Source of the DNA: Stentor coeruleus
Lineage: Eukaryota > Ciliophora > Heterotrichea > Heterotrichida > Stentoridae
Assembly (NCBI GenBank): GCA_001970955.1
Contig: MPUH01000402.1
Coordinates: forward strand, 1 to 56,996
Direction of reading: 5' to 3'
DNA length: 56,996 nucleotides
Both the position numbers and the translations under genes were made by a program. Below are positions 12,511-24,252 of this stretch, one piece after another. The first letter of the stretch is position 1; every line of letters starts with the position of its first letter. The notes beneath the pieces are model-generated. The model was given only the letters and a program-made list of their open reading frames with translations, made no database searches and was not told where the DNA came from.

Positions 12511-12937
12511 GGTATTAATTAATTCAATGGTATTGATTAAAATGAAAAAAAATTAGGGTGAGATGTTGATTGTATTTTATATGAGTAATGATTTTGGAAA
12601 AAGTTTTTATAGGATGATTGTGTATGATTTATTATAAGAATGTTGTGAGGGATACTGGAAATAAATGGGTTTTTTTTATAAGATTTAGTAGAATTTATGC
12701 AAAAATTTTAGATTAGGATTAAATTAGTTTAGGATATTTTGTTGGTAAAGAAAATTGATGTTTGTAATTCTTTATATTATTATTTAAAATAGCATAATTA
12801 TAAAATTCACACTTTGTTTTATTTATTAAACTACTCATCTATCATTCATTACTTCACTTTAAAATCACTATTTACCTAACTAACCCTCAAATTTTATCAT
12901 ATAATTTATCCAAATACCTTTTTCCTAAAACTATTAT
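12511..12937. other. Convergent intergenic spacer
   Basis: G-rich, C-poor up to about 12740, then C-rich, matching the trailer of the plus-strand gene followed by the antisense of the trailer of the minus-strand SNARE gene. No gene is supportable. A stop-interrupted frame at about 12580 is no better than expected for this composition. Confidence 0.4.
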
Positions 12938-13507
12938 CTAACGTATTTTTATATAAAGAATAAGAAGGAGGATAACTATTTCAAGAAAGCAAATAAGCAG
13001 CATAGACATTTTCAATTTCACTCTTTTCATACTAAACTCAAACAACGCTTGATCTGCTTCATTAATATTTTCTTTAAAACATTCAGCCTGACTAAACTTT
13101 GTAATAGTTCCTTTTTGCATTTGCAGTTTTTCTAAAGTTTTAACCCCGATTTCTTGGCTTCTTATCCCTTCTGAAAGAGTTTTTTCAAATCTCATATCAA
13201 CAAATTGAGGATTTTCTCCTATTGTTGATTCGGCTTTATCAAGGTTTTTTAGTCTTTCTTTCATTTCTTCAGTTCTTTGCTTATAAACTGAGAGTCGGTT
13301 TTGATATTTTAATTTTTCACTATATGCTAGATTTTTTACAGTTTCTGATAATGTATTATAGCTTATTTCAGCATGATCTAGACTGGCTGCGATTCGATCT
13401 TTTACTGTTTTTTTTGTTTCACTTAATGCAACAGATGCGAGTTCAAAGTTAGCTGAAATAAGAGATTTGAGAACTTCTGACTCTTTAAGGCTTAGGAGCT
13501 CATCCAT
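12938..13507 (-). CDS. VTI1-type Qb-SNARE
   Basis: A 189-residue protein with a short cytosolic N-terminal helical region, a SNARE-like heptad region (about residues 105-165, including SQEIGVKTLEKLQMQKGTI and ENINEADQALFEF), and one C-terminal transmembrane segment (MLLICFLEIVILLLILYI) ending three residues before the stop. This is the tail-anchored layout of SNAREs. The block resembles the VTI1 pattern (EQIGQEMLENL, ETDANL), including Asp at the likely zero layer. VTI1 proteins act in Golgi-endosome-vacuole fusion. Bos1/membrin or GOS28-type Qb-SNAREs are the alternatives. The sense strand becomes G-rich toward the 3' end, as in other genes here. Confidence 0.65.
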   Translation of the reverse strand: MDELLSLKESEVLKSLISANFELASVALSETKKTVKDRIAASLDHAEISYNTLSETVKNLAYSEKLKYQNRLSVYKQRTEEMKERLKNLDKAESTIGENPQFVDMRFEKTLSEGIRSQEIGVKTLEKLQMQKGTITKFSQAECFKENINEADQALFEFSMKRVKLKMSMLLICFLEIVILLLILYIKIR

Positions 13508-13781
13508 AAATCTTTTATTATATTCTAGTAAAAGTTTATATTATTACATAGGAAAAATATGTTTTATTGTATTTTGCAGTAAAATTTACCTTTATGTAAG
13601 TTTTGGTAGTATTGTTGGGCAATTTTGATTTACTATATAAGAAATCTAATGTCATACAAGCAGATATAAAATTACCCTGATTTTATCGATCACTTATATT
13701 CTTATAATAGTTAAGTCTTTTGTTACTAGTAAATCATAGAAGAAGATATATTAGAGATTCTCGCTCAAAATAACTAAAAAA

Positions 13782-14263
13782 ATGCGCTTAGTCTAACTCG
13801 AAGACCAATTACGTTCAAAAAACAAACAAATTCACGAACTAACCCAAAGACTCATCTTAATACAAGGAGACTTCTGCTAAAATGCCAAACTTATAGATGA
13901 CTATGATGTAGAAATCACTGAACTAGAAGAAAAATATAATAGTCTTCGTAATATCATCAAACAAAAAGACACAGTAATTAGCGAATTTCCTGCATGTCTA
14001 GCTTCTACAGAGCAAAAAATAAAAAACAAGACCTCAAAAAAAAAAACCAAGAAATCGTTTTAAGTGAAACAAGGGACCAGCTGCACGAAGAACTGAGTGG
14101 ATTGAGATGTAAAAAAGATGATGAGATAAGAAAATTGACTATATCATTAAAAAAAATCAAAAAAAATTTAGCAAAAAGCCAGAAAAAAAAACCAGCCCAA
14201 TCATCCCCAGTAAAAAAAAGCATCACAAAAAAAAATCAGCAAACAATATCGGGCAAGTCCTAA
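13782..14263 (+). pseudogene. Coiled-coil protein gene interrupted by two TAA codons
   Basis: From ATG 13782 the frame reads MRLV, TAA (13794), then a clear coiled coil (LEDQLRSKNKQIHELTQRL), TAA (13878), then NAKLIDDYDVEITELEEKY and NIIKQKDTVISEF. A 17-nt GT-AG stretch at 13996-14012 would link it in phase to the open frame that ends at TAA 14261. That frame continues the coiled coil (QEIVLSETRDQLHEELSG) and ends in a very Lys-rich tail. The shorter reading is an independent 89-residue protein starting at ATG 13994. Both internal stops fit Gln positions. It could be a decayed gene or a gene read through TAA. No family is recognised beyond coiled coil. Confidence 0.5.
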
Positions 14264-14337
14264 AAAAACTAAAAAACCTATAGCCTATAACAAAAATACT
14301 AAAAACTAATAAAAGTACTTAAACTCTAATAATAAAA

Positions 14338-14829
14338 ATGACAGAAAGGACTTTTGAAATCTCTTACAACTTCGAAAGACCTTGGGATCTTGTCTGCAGG
14401 GCCTATTTAGCCAAATACCCACATCCTTTATTATCACATGTAGAAACCTTAGATACATTAGAACGCTATGTAGATGATAATGGTTGTCTAGTAACTTGTC
14501 GTGTTATGACGTCATCTTTCTTAAAATTCTCTTCTGTTGCAGGATTTGAACAATCAGTTATAGACCCAATTAACAAGACTATTTATTTGAACTCGAATAA
14601 TTTGTCTCATAGAAACCTTTCTAGTTCAAATGAAATTTGTAGGTATTCGGTTGTTGATGATAAGACAACACTTTATACTTTAAGTTATAAGATTAATGTT
14701 GCCCCTGGACTTGGTTTATTGATTAGCCCATTATTGAATACTATTAAAGGTAATTTTAATAAGGGCATACAAGTACTAGAGGAAATTATGAGGAATCGCT
14801 TTGGAGGGCCTTTATTACAAGTTAGTTAG
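14338..14829 (+). CDS. PRELI/MSF1-domain protein (Ups1/slowmo family)
   Basis: A 163-residue protein that is essentially one PRELI domain. The N-terminus (FEISYNFERPWDLVCRAYLAKYP) and the following HVETLDTLERYVDDNGCLVTCRV match the family pattern of a Trp near residue 17, the KYPNP motif, and the VD...DxxGxLxTxR strand. Family members sit in the mitochondrial intermembrane space and carry phosphatidic acid or phosphatidylserine with a small TRIAP1/Mdm35 partner. The length is usual for the family. No separate targeting peptide is visible, as is normal for members imported through Mdm35. It starts 75 nt after the preceding coiled-coil frame. Confidence 0.85.
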   Translation: MTERTFEISYNFERPWDLVCRAYLAKYPHPLLSHVETLDTLERYVDDNGCLVTCRVMTSSFLKFSSVAGFEQSVIDPINKTIYLNSNNLSHRNLSSSNEICRYSVVDDKTTLYTLSYKINVAPGLGLLISPLLNTIKGNFNKGIQVLEEIMRNRFGGPLLQVS

Positions 14830-17101
14830 TAATGGATTTATTACTAGAATTAAGTGATGATATTGGGATTTAGGTTTTGATATTTTAAAGCATGGGAGAT
14901 TTTTAAAGAAATTTTTGTGTTGAAAAAGTAGACTTTTTATTAGAAATTTATAGGTTATGAGGGAGAGGAACTTTTTAGAAGAAGCTGAAGGGAAAATTTG
15001 TGGTTTTTGATAGTGGAAATATGGATAGATGAAGAGATTTTATGGGTTTCGGATATGGTTTAAATTTAAAGATAATAATATTTGGGTTATAAATTTTATT
15101 GATTTTTGGTTTGAGAAGAGTAGGAAGGTAGTATGAGGTTTTGGTTAGAAGATGAGCTGAGGGTAATTTAAAGATATTATGTAGACTTGTGAGTAAAAGT
15201 AAAAATTATGATATTTTGGCGAGGATTGTTTATGGACAAACTTTTGCTTATCGGCATATTTTAAAGTATGATTGACTTGGAAGAATACTAAGATTTTTAA
15301 TGTGCTAAATTTTTATTCGGTATAAAATCAGATTTGTTTATCTTTTTTGGTTCCCTAGTTTGCATAAACAATTTTATATACAGAATTCATTGATTTTCTA
15401 CCTTTTTATAAAGCCAAATTGATATGTAGTAAAGCTATTATGATTATAATGACGTGGTTAAAGAGAAGATGAATGGAAAACCTTTATGATGATGTTTATA
15501 ATAATATGTAACGGTATGAAACTATATGAAAAGCATAAACCCTACTGTCAAAGTTAAATATTTAGAATTATTATAAGCTTTTATATCTTGAAAAGACGAT
15601 TATTTGGCTTTTATTTAAGCTAATTGCCAATGTTTTTTACTTAAGTTTTAGTTACAAACCCTGAACTATCAATAAGATTCTCTGTTATCATTATTTATTA
15701 CAAGGTGTGAACCCTATAATTTAATCATCACTATTTATAAAAAAGAAATAATAACAGAATCATATGCTATTTCATATATATTTTCTCGCAAAATTGTACC
15801 TATTATGTATACGGCAAACACTAAAAAGATGTAGTGTATATCTAGGAAGTAAATGAAAATAAATAATTATAAACATTACAGAACAGAAAAGCTACTTTTT
15901 AAAGTTGATTAAATCATCAAGGTAGATTAAAATCATTTGTATAAATTTTTAATTTATATCTATTTTAGTATTTAAATACTTTTGTATCTCATATAATATA
16001 AATCAAAAACATTTTCTAAAAAATAGTCTAGTCAAAAATATATTCCAAATAAACCCATTTTATATAGTGATATAAAATGCGACAATATTTTTAAAACTTA
16101 TCCAAATTTTTACACCTATTTCTTCATTTAAACAACTTTTGCTAGAAAAATTCCCTAAATTTAAAATAAAAACCCACATGCTGATTTCAATAATTTTTAG
16201 ATGGATTTCATTTATCCTACACATAATAAGCTAAAAATTCTTTTTTCTTAACAAAATTGTATTCTAATTACCTACTTTAAAAGTTTCAAATAATAAAAAT
16301 TGTGTTTCTCTAGCCTGAAATTCTTATTTAATCTAATCTGTAAAGGAATAATTTAGTTTAACAAAGCCCATAGATCATAATTTTATGAAAAAAAGCATAC
16401 AAATATTAATTCAACTCTTTATAGACTGTCTTCTTGATTTTAATAATGTTTCATATTTCAAATCAGCATATAAATTCTTTATAAACTATAAATTATAAGC
16501 TCTTATCCTTATGAAGGGTTCACAATTTATAGTTTCAATAAAATATGCAATCGTATAATGAATCCCAAGAACAATCTCTAAAAAAATCTTATTATATATA
16601 CTTTCCCCTTATATTTCTTGTATATTTACATATAAAGCTTTTTTTTAGACTTTATTTAATATAAAAACTTATAGTGATTTTTTTATTAAGATCTTGGTCG
16701 CAGCCCCTATGAAATCTTCGCATCAGTTCTATAACTTCCTTTTAAACCAAAAAGTTAAAGCTTAACCAAAGCAAAAGACAATTTTTAAACATTTTAACGT
16801 TTTCTACTCAATAACTCTCTGTTTTAAATATAGTCTTTCACCCTAAATGAACTAAAAAAACCTAAAAACCACTTTTTTCTTATAAAATTCTATATGTTTT
16901 CACCATATTCATTACTTGTTGAAAAATACTTAAGCATATCTTAAGAGTTACATTATAGTATCTTGATTTATATATTGAATAGTTGATTGATATATATAAA
17001 TTCATTACTATAATTATATTCTATCAATTATCGCAATGATTAAAATCAAAATTTTAACAAACGATCAAACTATCCAAAAATAATTAATTATTGTACTAGC
17101 T
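14830..17101. other. 2.3 kb gene-poor region
   Basis: Bases 14830-15250 are G-rich and C-poor, typical of a 3' trailer here. Beyond that I see only AT-rich DNA with short broken frames, including a coding-like stretch near 15320-15420. No intact gene, RNA gene or repeat is supported. Confidence 0.4.
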
Positions 17102-17386
17102 TTAAGTCTTTTTTTTAAATCTTGATTTAACATCAGAAGGCTTTATAATATTTGATATAGAATTTCTTACCTTAAATGCCATAAGATCAGATATGCTCAA
17201 GCTTTTTTTTGATTGTCCTTTCGGCATTATTTGTCGATATTCCATCCATGGAGGCAAAGGCTTGCTTTTTATAATCTTGGTTTTGCTTTCATATAAAACA
17301 TTCATCTGAGATTTTCTGTATATATCAGGAAGTTGTAATTCTCGAAAGTTGATTGAAGGTAAATAAGATATACTAAGTTTAGACAT
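17102..17386 (-). CDS. Small basic PPW/SDLM-motif protein, copy A
   Basis: 94 residues from the ATG at 17386. The upstream TTG at 17395 is not a credible start. Basic, with no membrane segment or signal peptide. The central motif LPPWMEYRQIMPK followed by SLSISDLMAF (residues about 44-71) recurs in three other small genes of this window (19155-19505, 21707-22078, 24253-24627): PPW(M/L), 8-9 residues, Pro, 5-9 residues, then S-x-S-D-L-M or a variant. Outside this core the copies differ strongly. The gene is isolated in an AT-rich, gene-poor stretch. I do not recognise the family. A conserved aromatic/Pro plug with a short helix suggests a peptide-docking module, which is only inference. Confidence 0.6.
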   Translation of the reverse strand: MSKLSISYLPSINFRELQLPDIYRKSQMNVLYESKTKIIKSKPLPPWMEYRQIMPKGQSKKSLSISDLMAFKVRNSISNIIKPSDVKSRFKKKT

Positions 17387-19154
17387 TTTATTCAATCTCT
17401 AGATGACTATTATAATGGATTTAATAAATTATAGTGATTTATGTATTTTTAATATGAAAAACTAGGTTGCTTGGTTTTTTTAGATTTTATTTTCTTCTGA
17501 TTTTCATTATTATAAAAAAAGCATTTCGAAATCTAAAGAGATTATTGGATTAGTAAAAGATAATTTTTTTCTTGCTTACTCTTTTATAGTTATTTTTATT
17601 ATTTTATGTCGAAGTATTGAACTTTATCATTTAATTATCATATATTCCTTGAAGAAAGGCTAGTATGCATAACTTAAGGTTTTTTTATTATAATTTTCAT
17701 TAACTACTAAGATTATTAAAACTTTATATCTTTTCTTATTAAAAAAATGTGTTGTATCAGTTATCAAATCGAAGAAAAAATGAATTTACTAAATAAGGAT
17801 TATATCAAAAGGATTTATATAGAAAAAGTTAAATAAAACACACTGCTTTAATAGTTTATACCTTAGAGTTTCCTTATATAATCATCAGGCAAATAATTAA
17901 TTAGCATTTAATAGGCAAAAGTAAATTGATAAATATAAAATTTCTTTTCCTTATATAATCATCAGGCAAATAATTAATCAGCATTTAATAGGCAAAAGTA
18001 AATTGATAAATATAAAATTTCTTTTCAATAAAACTTTCTTTAATACAAAGCTCATATAAACAACTACAAAAAAGAAAGAATTATTTAAGTTTATTAGATT
18101 AAAAGCTAAAAGTTCTGAAAATTATTAATTATGTTATATATTAGTTTAAGATTATTATATAAGTTATTAAGAAAAAATATCATATATTTTATATAGAAAA
18201 ATATGAATTAACTCCCTATGATAACTAAATATTATTATCTTGATTTTGTAAAGATGATTGAATTTTACCTTCATTACTAGTTTCTTTCAGAGAATTTTTT
18301 ATTGATTTATTTTCCAATTTATAAACAATAAACTATTTTATGAATTTTTGGGTATAAAAATATTATTAGTTTTATAAGAATATTAATTGAATATATAGGT
18401 GGATAATTTCGATCAAATATTGCAATACTACGCATTCTCTCTCATAAAAAAGAAAATTATTGAAATTCTTTTTTTGTTTATCTTAGAAGATATGATTCAC
18501 AACTTATTTTTAATCTACTCAAGAATTAAAAATAAAATTTGTAAATAAAATTTCCAAGATCGAGCTTTAAGATTATAAATCCCTAGCATTTTCAGTATAA
18601 AATTTTAAAAAGAAATTTAGGTATATATTTTTCAATATGTAATCGAATTAATAATAATTTAATAAGCATGTATATCTTTAGATCAGTGTTTTATATTGTA
18701 TAAATTAGTATAAACAAAATGATATTATCGTAAATTTTTATATGCTTTATAGTAAAATAATAGGACAAAAAAGACTTAAAAAATGTAACCTCAAAGAAAA
18801 ATTATAATATATCTAAGCCTTATTTTTATTTTTAAGTATGAAACCCTTGATTATATAGAAAACTAGATAAGATTTACAATATTTAGATAGATTTTTTAAG
18901 ATTATTCTCTTATTAATAATTTCTCAAATAAATACATTGTACTGTTTTTTTATATATAAATACAATACTTTATAGCCTAATACATATGCTTTACTATAAT
19001 ATCTAACCTTAAATAACATATTTAATTGCCCAACCAAACATAAAGCATTAAATATATTACCAATTTTTTTGAATAAGAAATTTTTGATGCTTCAAAGTTA
19101 ATATTTTCTGATATAATAATTATAAAAGGCTTAAATAATTTATCTTCACACACG
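17387..19154. other. 1.8 kb gene-poor region with a 77-bp tandem repeat
   Basis: AT-rich. It contains the 77-bp tandem duplication at 17871-18024. No intact frame of interest. A frame at 19022-19207 overlaps the end of copy B in another phase and may be a read-on relic. Confidence 0.4.
17871..18024. repeat. 77-bp tandem duplication
   Basis: Two adjacent 77-bp copies (17871-17947 and 17948-18024), which I found to differ at one base (attaattag versus attaatcag). There is no N between them, so unlike the assembly joins this may be a genuine recent tandem duplication. It lies in non-coding DNA. Confidence 0.85.
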
Positions 19155-19505
19155 CTACTTGAATTCAGACATGCATTCAATAAATTTTTCTTTATATTCG
19201 CATTCATGGAAAAGAAAAGAAATTTTCGATTTTATTTTGTTTTTCTTTGCATATTTCTCAACTTTTCTTTTCATATTGTACGACATTAAATCTGATACGC
19301 TGACTCCATAGCTTTTGCATCCCAGAGGTTTAAGCTGATGATGTTTCATCAAAGGTGGCTGAAGATTTTCTTTTACAACCCTTGACTTTGGTTCAGTTAT
19401 AATCAACAAACTATTTTTCAATTCCGTTAGTCTGGAGTAGCTCTTTTGATTGTTTTTTATGGATTTTATTTTTGGCAAGTGTACCTGAGTCGTTTTATTC
19501 AACAT
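19155..19505 (-). CDS. Small basic PPW/SDLM-motif protein, copy B
   Basis: 116 residues from ATG 19505. Very basic. The shared core is LQPPLMKHHQLKP, then YGVSVSDLMSYNMKRK (residues about 58-87); Trp of PPW is replaced by Leu. Same strand as copy A and 1.8 kb from it, but too divergent for a recent duplication. The C-terminus ends ECMSEFK. A possible 15-nt GT-AG intron at the stop codon would leave the same C-terminus, so it cannot be tested from sequence. No known family recognised; no membrane segment or signal peptide. Confidence 0.6.
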   Translation of the reverse strand: MLNKTTQVHLPKIKSIKNNQKSYSRLTELKNSLLIITEPKSRVVKENLQPPLMKHHQLKPLGCKSYGVSVSDLMSYNMKRKVEKYAKKNKIKSKISFLFHECEYKEKFIECMSEFK

Positions 19506-20128
19506 TTATATTTTTAAGTCTAGATCATATAAATGGATTACTTAATAACCCTTAAATGTAACCATTATTTCAAAAAAGGACTAATAATTATTTTATTATG
19601 TAATACCATTTACTAAAGGTTTGATTTCTTGTTTGGGGTAGCCATAATTTATCTTATTAAATATTATAAGGATGGATCTTAAATTTAATATCATTTCATT
19701 TAAGATTTAGGGTGCAAAATGTGGGAAGGATAAGGGATAAAAGTAAAAATTTGACAGAAGAATATAAGATATCTTAAATCATAAATTCCACTCTATATTT
19801 TAANTAGGGTGCAAAATGTGGGAAGGATAAGGGATAAAAGTAAAAATTTGACAGAAGAATATAAGATATCTTAAATCATAAATTCCACTCTATATTTTAA
19901 CACCTTATATATTTTTGACCCATATACTTTCCCCCAAATACTTTATCATCCTTTGATAAAAATGCACTTTGACTTGATATAAAATCATGTGCTGTAAATG
20001 CATCTAAAATTCTCAGTGGGTTGGAAAATTATATAATCGGAAACTAAAGGATTTTTGATATTTTGAAGACAATTTTTTATGATGTGATTTAAACTATAAA
20101 AGCTCTTTATATATAATAAGTAAGCTAA
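19506..20128. other. Intergenic, with an assembly join at 19804
   Basis: A perfect 96-bp duplication (19708-19803 and 19805-19900) flanks a single N. This is an unmerged contig overlap. The rest is AT-rich with no supportable gene. Confidence 0.6.
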
Positions 20129-20483
20129 AGACTGGATTTCGATAAAGGTAGATTGCAGTCAGAACAGATTTAAAGTCCACATAAATATAATTTTGTTATT
20201 GAAAACAATGAAGTTTTAAATATTATAAAGTATACAAATTATATAAAATTCATTTCGGACAGTCAAATAACTCAAGTAAATTATGTTCTAGATTTTTCTT
20301 ATGATGAAAATGAATAAAAAGCATTTAAAATTTGGACATAAATATTTGTCTTATTATAATAGTTTTAGGTCAAATATAGCATTCTTTATGATAATAAATT
20401 TGCACAATTTATATCTTGGTGTTGCTTTTGGAGTATCTAACACAAAGACTATTCGAAATTTTATGCTTTTAGTAAAATGGTAA
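20129..20483 (+). pseudogene. Coding-like relic in two frames
   Basis: The frame 20129-20317 (RLDFDKGRLQSEQI, TAA at 20171, then SPHKYNFVIENNEVLNIIKY and FISDSQITQVNYVLDFSYDE) ends at TAA 20315. An overlapping frame, 20301-20483, continues with a 60-residue open stretch including GHKYLSYYNSFRSN and LHNLYLGVAFGVSNTKTIRN. The two may be one gene broken by a frameshift, with an earlier part lost. The composition is more protein-like than the surroundings, but I do not recognise a family and cannot measure significance. Confidence 0.35.
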
Positions 20484-21706
20484 ATAAACTATTATTAAGT
20501 TAACTTACAAATATAAAATGAAATGCTTATTATAAATTTAATATCAAAATTACAATAAATTACTAGTCAAATAAAGCTTAACATATTCAATGAGGAAGAA
20601 GGGGCTTATAAAAATATAAAATTCCAATTATAATTTCTTATTAATCAAACAAATTATTCTTATACACGAATTTGTAAGTAAACATAAATCTATATAGTAA
20701 AATCACACAAAAAATTTAGATTAAAGGGTAATTTCATTTGATTTTTAGTTATTCCTACAATATTTTTATTAAGAAATCGATATCAAATAGTAATCCATAT
20801 GATATTCAAAAATTATAACCTTTATACTTAATTCAAACTGATTGTAAACTTTCTTAGCAAATAAAATTAGATAGAAATACTTATACAATATAAACTATAA
20901 AATGATTATGTGCACATACTTAAGTGTTTTCTATTGCGAACTTTTATCAAAAAGTATAAAAACCATAATACAAAAAGATAATTTATTCCTGATGATATTT
21001 CTTTCTTTGTAAAATACCTAAGCTCATAACGATTTATAAGAAAACTTCAAACTTCAGCTCTGAAAATTAAAAATAATAATTGTTTACCTATATTATTAAT
21101 TCCTAAACTTAAATCCTATATTACATTTAGCCTCAAACAATTTCAATATTTAACATAAAAGACTCTAAAGAGAATTACAATATCACTTGCAAACCTTTTA
21201 TAATATTATAAATTGCATATAAATACCACTCTATCTCATAATCAAGCAAAAAGAGCTTTACTAATATATTACATTCCTAATACCATCTATAACTCAAAAA
21301 ATTCATTCTAAAAGCAGCCCAATTTCCCCCGGCATCTCCCAAAACACAAAAAATCTAATCCGGCATAAACCATCATCATAATACCCAATCCCCCTAACCT
21401 TCTTCCAATTTTTTTCATATATTCCTCCCCTAAATCCTAAATCCTATCCTAACACCCTCTAAAACCCCCTAATTATCTCAACACAGTATTTCTCAAAAAC
21501 CAAATTTCTTCATCATATAAACACCATATTGGCAAACACAAAAACCTTATAATCGATATAATTTCCATGATACTGAGTTATCTAATTTTTAGCCTATAAT
21601 TCTAAATTATTACCTAATTAAACTTAGGAAATTTTTATAACTGTATTTATCCATCTATTAATATAAAGAAATCTAAAAATAATCATAGATGTAATTATAA
21701 AAATTA
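20484..21706. other. 1.2 kb intergenic region
   Basis: AT-rich. Bases about 21290-21500 are C-rich and G-poor, the signature seen upstream of plus-strand genes, and precede the small gene at 21707. No gene or repeat seen. Confidence 0.4.
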
Positions 21707-22078
21707 ATGGCAACTAAAACGAGTAAAAGTATTCAGTGGATTCCTGATGATTTTGTATTTGGGAGTTTTGGAAAACGTAAACTACGTTCAGGAAAGTCAA
21801 CGATTATTAGAAGAGAGAATTTTAGTTTCAATGATTCGTATATTAAAAGTGATAAAAGCCCAATCACACCTCCTTGGATGCATATTTTACAAGGAAATCC
21901 TTATAAATTGGTTTCATCTAATGTGAGCTTTCAAGATTATGCTGATAATAAAGCAAAGTGTGATACTCTTCCGTCTATAAGTAAAAAAAAAACAACACGT
22001 AAAGTTTTAGGGGTTAATAAGAGCTGCACAAAGCAAAAAGTTTTTATTAAATATCAAAGTAATGATTTAAATGTTTAA
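21707..22078 (+). CDS. Small basic PPW-motif protein, copy C
   Basis: 123 residues from ATG 21707, with in-frame stops upstream. Basic throughout. The shared core is ITPPWMHILQGNP, then NVSFQDYADNKAK (residues about 59-88), in which SDLM is changed to QDYA. The N-terminal part (WIPDDFVFGSFGKRKLRSGK) is unique to this copy. No membrane segment, zinc site or signal peptide. It is preceded by a C-rich upstream tract like larger genes, which supports it being transcribed. Function unknown. Confidence 0.6.
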   Translation: MATKTSKSIQWIPDDFVFGSFGKRKLRSGKSTIIRRENFSFNDSYIKSDKSPITPPWMHILQGNPYKLVSSNVSFQDYADNKAKCDTLPSISKKKTTRKVLGVNKSCTKQKVFIKYQSNDLNV

Positions 22079-22184
22079 GTAATTAGAATTTTTGTTTAAG
22101 ATATTAATTAGTTATTGATAGATAAGAAGAGATTAGATTGATGTTAGAGTAAATAATTCATTTACTGAATAAAATCGCCTAATT

Positions 22185-22394
22185 ATGTTTGATTATCTGA
22201 ATGCACTGGAAGAAATGGCGAAATGGTTAGAATTAGTATAGGGAGAACAGGTAGTATAAGTAAAAAAAATTGCCTTATCTTGAGTTAACAAGGGGATATG
22301 TACTAAAAAAACTCTAGTTTGTGATATTTTTGACTGCAGGGGTTTGTGTCTTAGTAGAAAATATGATATAGAAAAATACAAAGAGTCTGTGTGA
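22185..22394 (+). pseudogene. Short interrupted gene with a relic 15-nt intron
   Basis: From ATG 22185 the frame reads MFDYLNALEEMAKWLEL. The next 15 bases, GTATAGGGAGAACAG (22236-22250), are a canonical tiny intron that removes an in-frame TAG in phase 0. Two further stops remain, TAA at 22257 and TGA at 22281, followed by VNKGICTKKTLVCDIFDCRG and LCLSRKYDIEKYKESV, ending at TGA 22392. The C-terminal part faintly recalls roadblock/LAMTOR-type proteins (VCDxxGLxL), a weak guess. The intron argues for descent from a real gene. Confidence 0.45.
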
Positions 22395-24252
22395 GAAAAA
22401 ATAATTTGTCTAGTTTTTATATAAACTCTAGATGGTTTTAGTGATTTTATGATATTATTTAGTCAGGGTATTTAGATTTAGCACTTAAATTATTAGTTAT
22501 ATTAACCGTCTAATATTTATGAATACAATTTACTTTTATGGTATAATGGTATTATAAAAATCTAATAAAATATTATAGTTTAGAAGTTTGGTATTTATTT
22601 GCATACCTAATTTGTGACTTAAATAAAATTCTCTTTTTTAAGGTTTTTGCTTAATGATTTACTTTTAGTTTTAAAGATAATGTTTTAAACTCATATGATT
22701 TTTTTAAAGCATTTGTTTTTGATTGAAACAAATTGAATATTTATGATTTTCATATAAATAAGCATATAAAATCTAATAAAAGAAGTATAACAGCTTCATA
22801 AAATATTTATTAAATCCCAATATGCATTAATGCATTTGTTTAGAATGACTTTATAGAATTCTGTATTACACTTATACTTCATTATAGATTTATTCTATAT
22901 AAATTCATCATCTTTATCTTTATCTTTTATTTTACAGCTAAATTATATTTTGCTTATAAGCCTTACTTTTTATCTTCTAAGAAAGCTTCAAATTTATGCA
23001 TTACCTAATTTCTATATGAGATTTATATAGACAGATATCTTTATTAAAGTAATAAAGTATTATAATTTCGATATTTTTTCTGATACTAGTATTTTATCTT
23101 CTAGACACTTAGAATATTAGAAAATACATTGAATTGATAACTAAATATAATATATTTTCATTAATCATAGATAAAATGCATCATCTTTAAAGAATCTAAG
23201 ATTTCTCTTGGAATTTTTCATCTGTTTATAAGATTTACTTTTTTTATATTTACTATATATGTTTCAGCTAAAAAAATATATTCGCATACAAATGAAATCA
23301 TTCGATGATTACAATTTTGTTTATATTTTTTTCTATACAAGGTGCTTGTTGTTAAAACAGTATATTTTTCAAGAAAAAATCTAAAAATTATAAGCAAAAA
23401 AGAATCAAATTTATACAGAAAAAGACTTAAGATATTATATACAATACTATAAGTTTAAAAATATTCATTAGCACAACTATAAGTTTTTTTTATACGGATT
23501 GCATATAAAAATTAAAAGTTCTTTTATCTATTTATAAAAGATTTTAATGAAATCATAAAACATTCTTTGAATGATGAAATTTTTCCTTTGTCCATAGTTT
23601 ATAATATATACTCATATAAAAATTATAGAAAAATGTTACTAATCATGTAGAATCCTTATATTTAGATAAGAAATATATAAAAATGAATTTATTTTCTATA
23701 TATAAGCTTACTTGAAATACTAGATTTTTACAATTAGCAAATATGCCTGAAATAATAGTTATATTTTTGTCAATCTTTATTATAGTCTATAGATTTACCC
23801 CTAGCATCTAACCTAGCAACTTGAATGAAGTAAAAAAATATCTTTATAGCCTTAAAGGACATATAGATTAAAATAAAATCCTAAAATATTTGCAAAATTG
23901 ATGCGGTTTTCTTATAAAACGCTTGAGTAATCTTTCCAGCACTAAAAAGGTAAGCTTTAGTATATGAATACTTTTCTGTATGCCAATCATTAAATTCTAT
24001 AGAACTATTTATTAAGAATTATAAATTTTAAGTGCATAACTCATTTACCAAATCGAGCTTATACTCTAAAATAATCCCTTAAAAATATTGTTACATTTTT
24101 AAAAAAAATAGTCCCAGTCATAAAATATATTGTTGGGAGTTGGAAAAAAATATACAAAATTTAACTTTTACATTCTAATAAACAAATAATATAAAAAAAT
24201 TTAAAATTTTATAATATAAGGGCGAAGAATTATGGTTTTTTACCATTTATAA
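22395..24252. other. 1.9 kb gene-poor AT-rich region
   Basis: No intact gene. On the minus strand, from an ATG near 23229 down to about 23000, a stop-interrupted frame (MKNSKRNLRFFKDDAFYL, later SKCLEDKILVSEKISKL) looks coding-like, but it contains TGA, TAG and two TAA codons. No repeat or RNA gene recognised. Confidence 0.35.

Noticed and set aside
12580..12730. Plus-strand frame MSNDFGKSFYRM... with TAA/TAG interruptions
   Set aside because: Stop density is about what the base composition predicts; it sits in a G-rich gene trailer.
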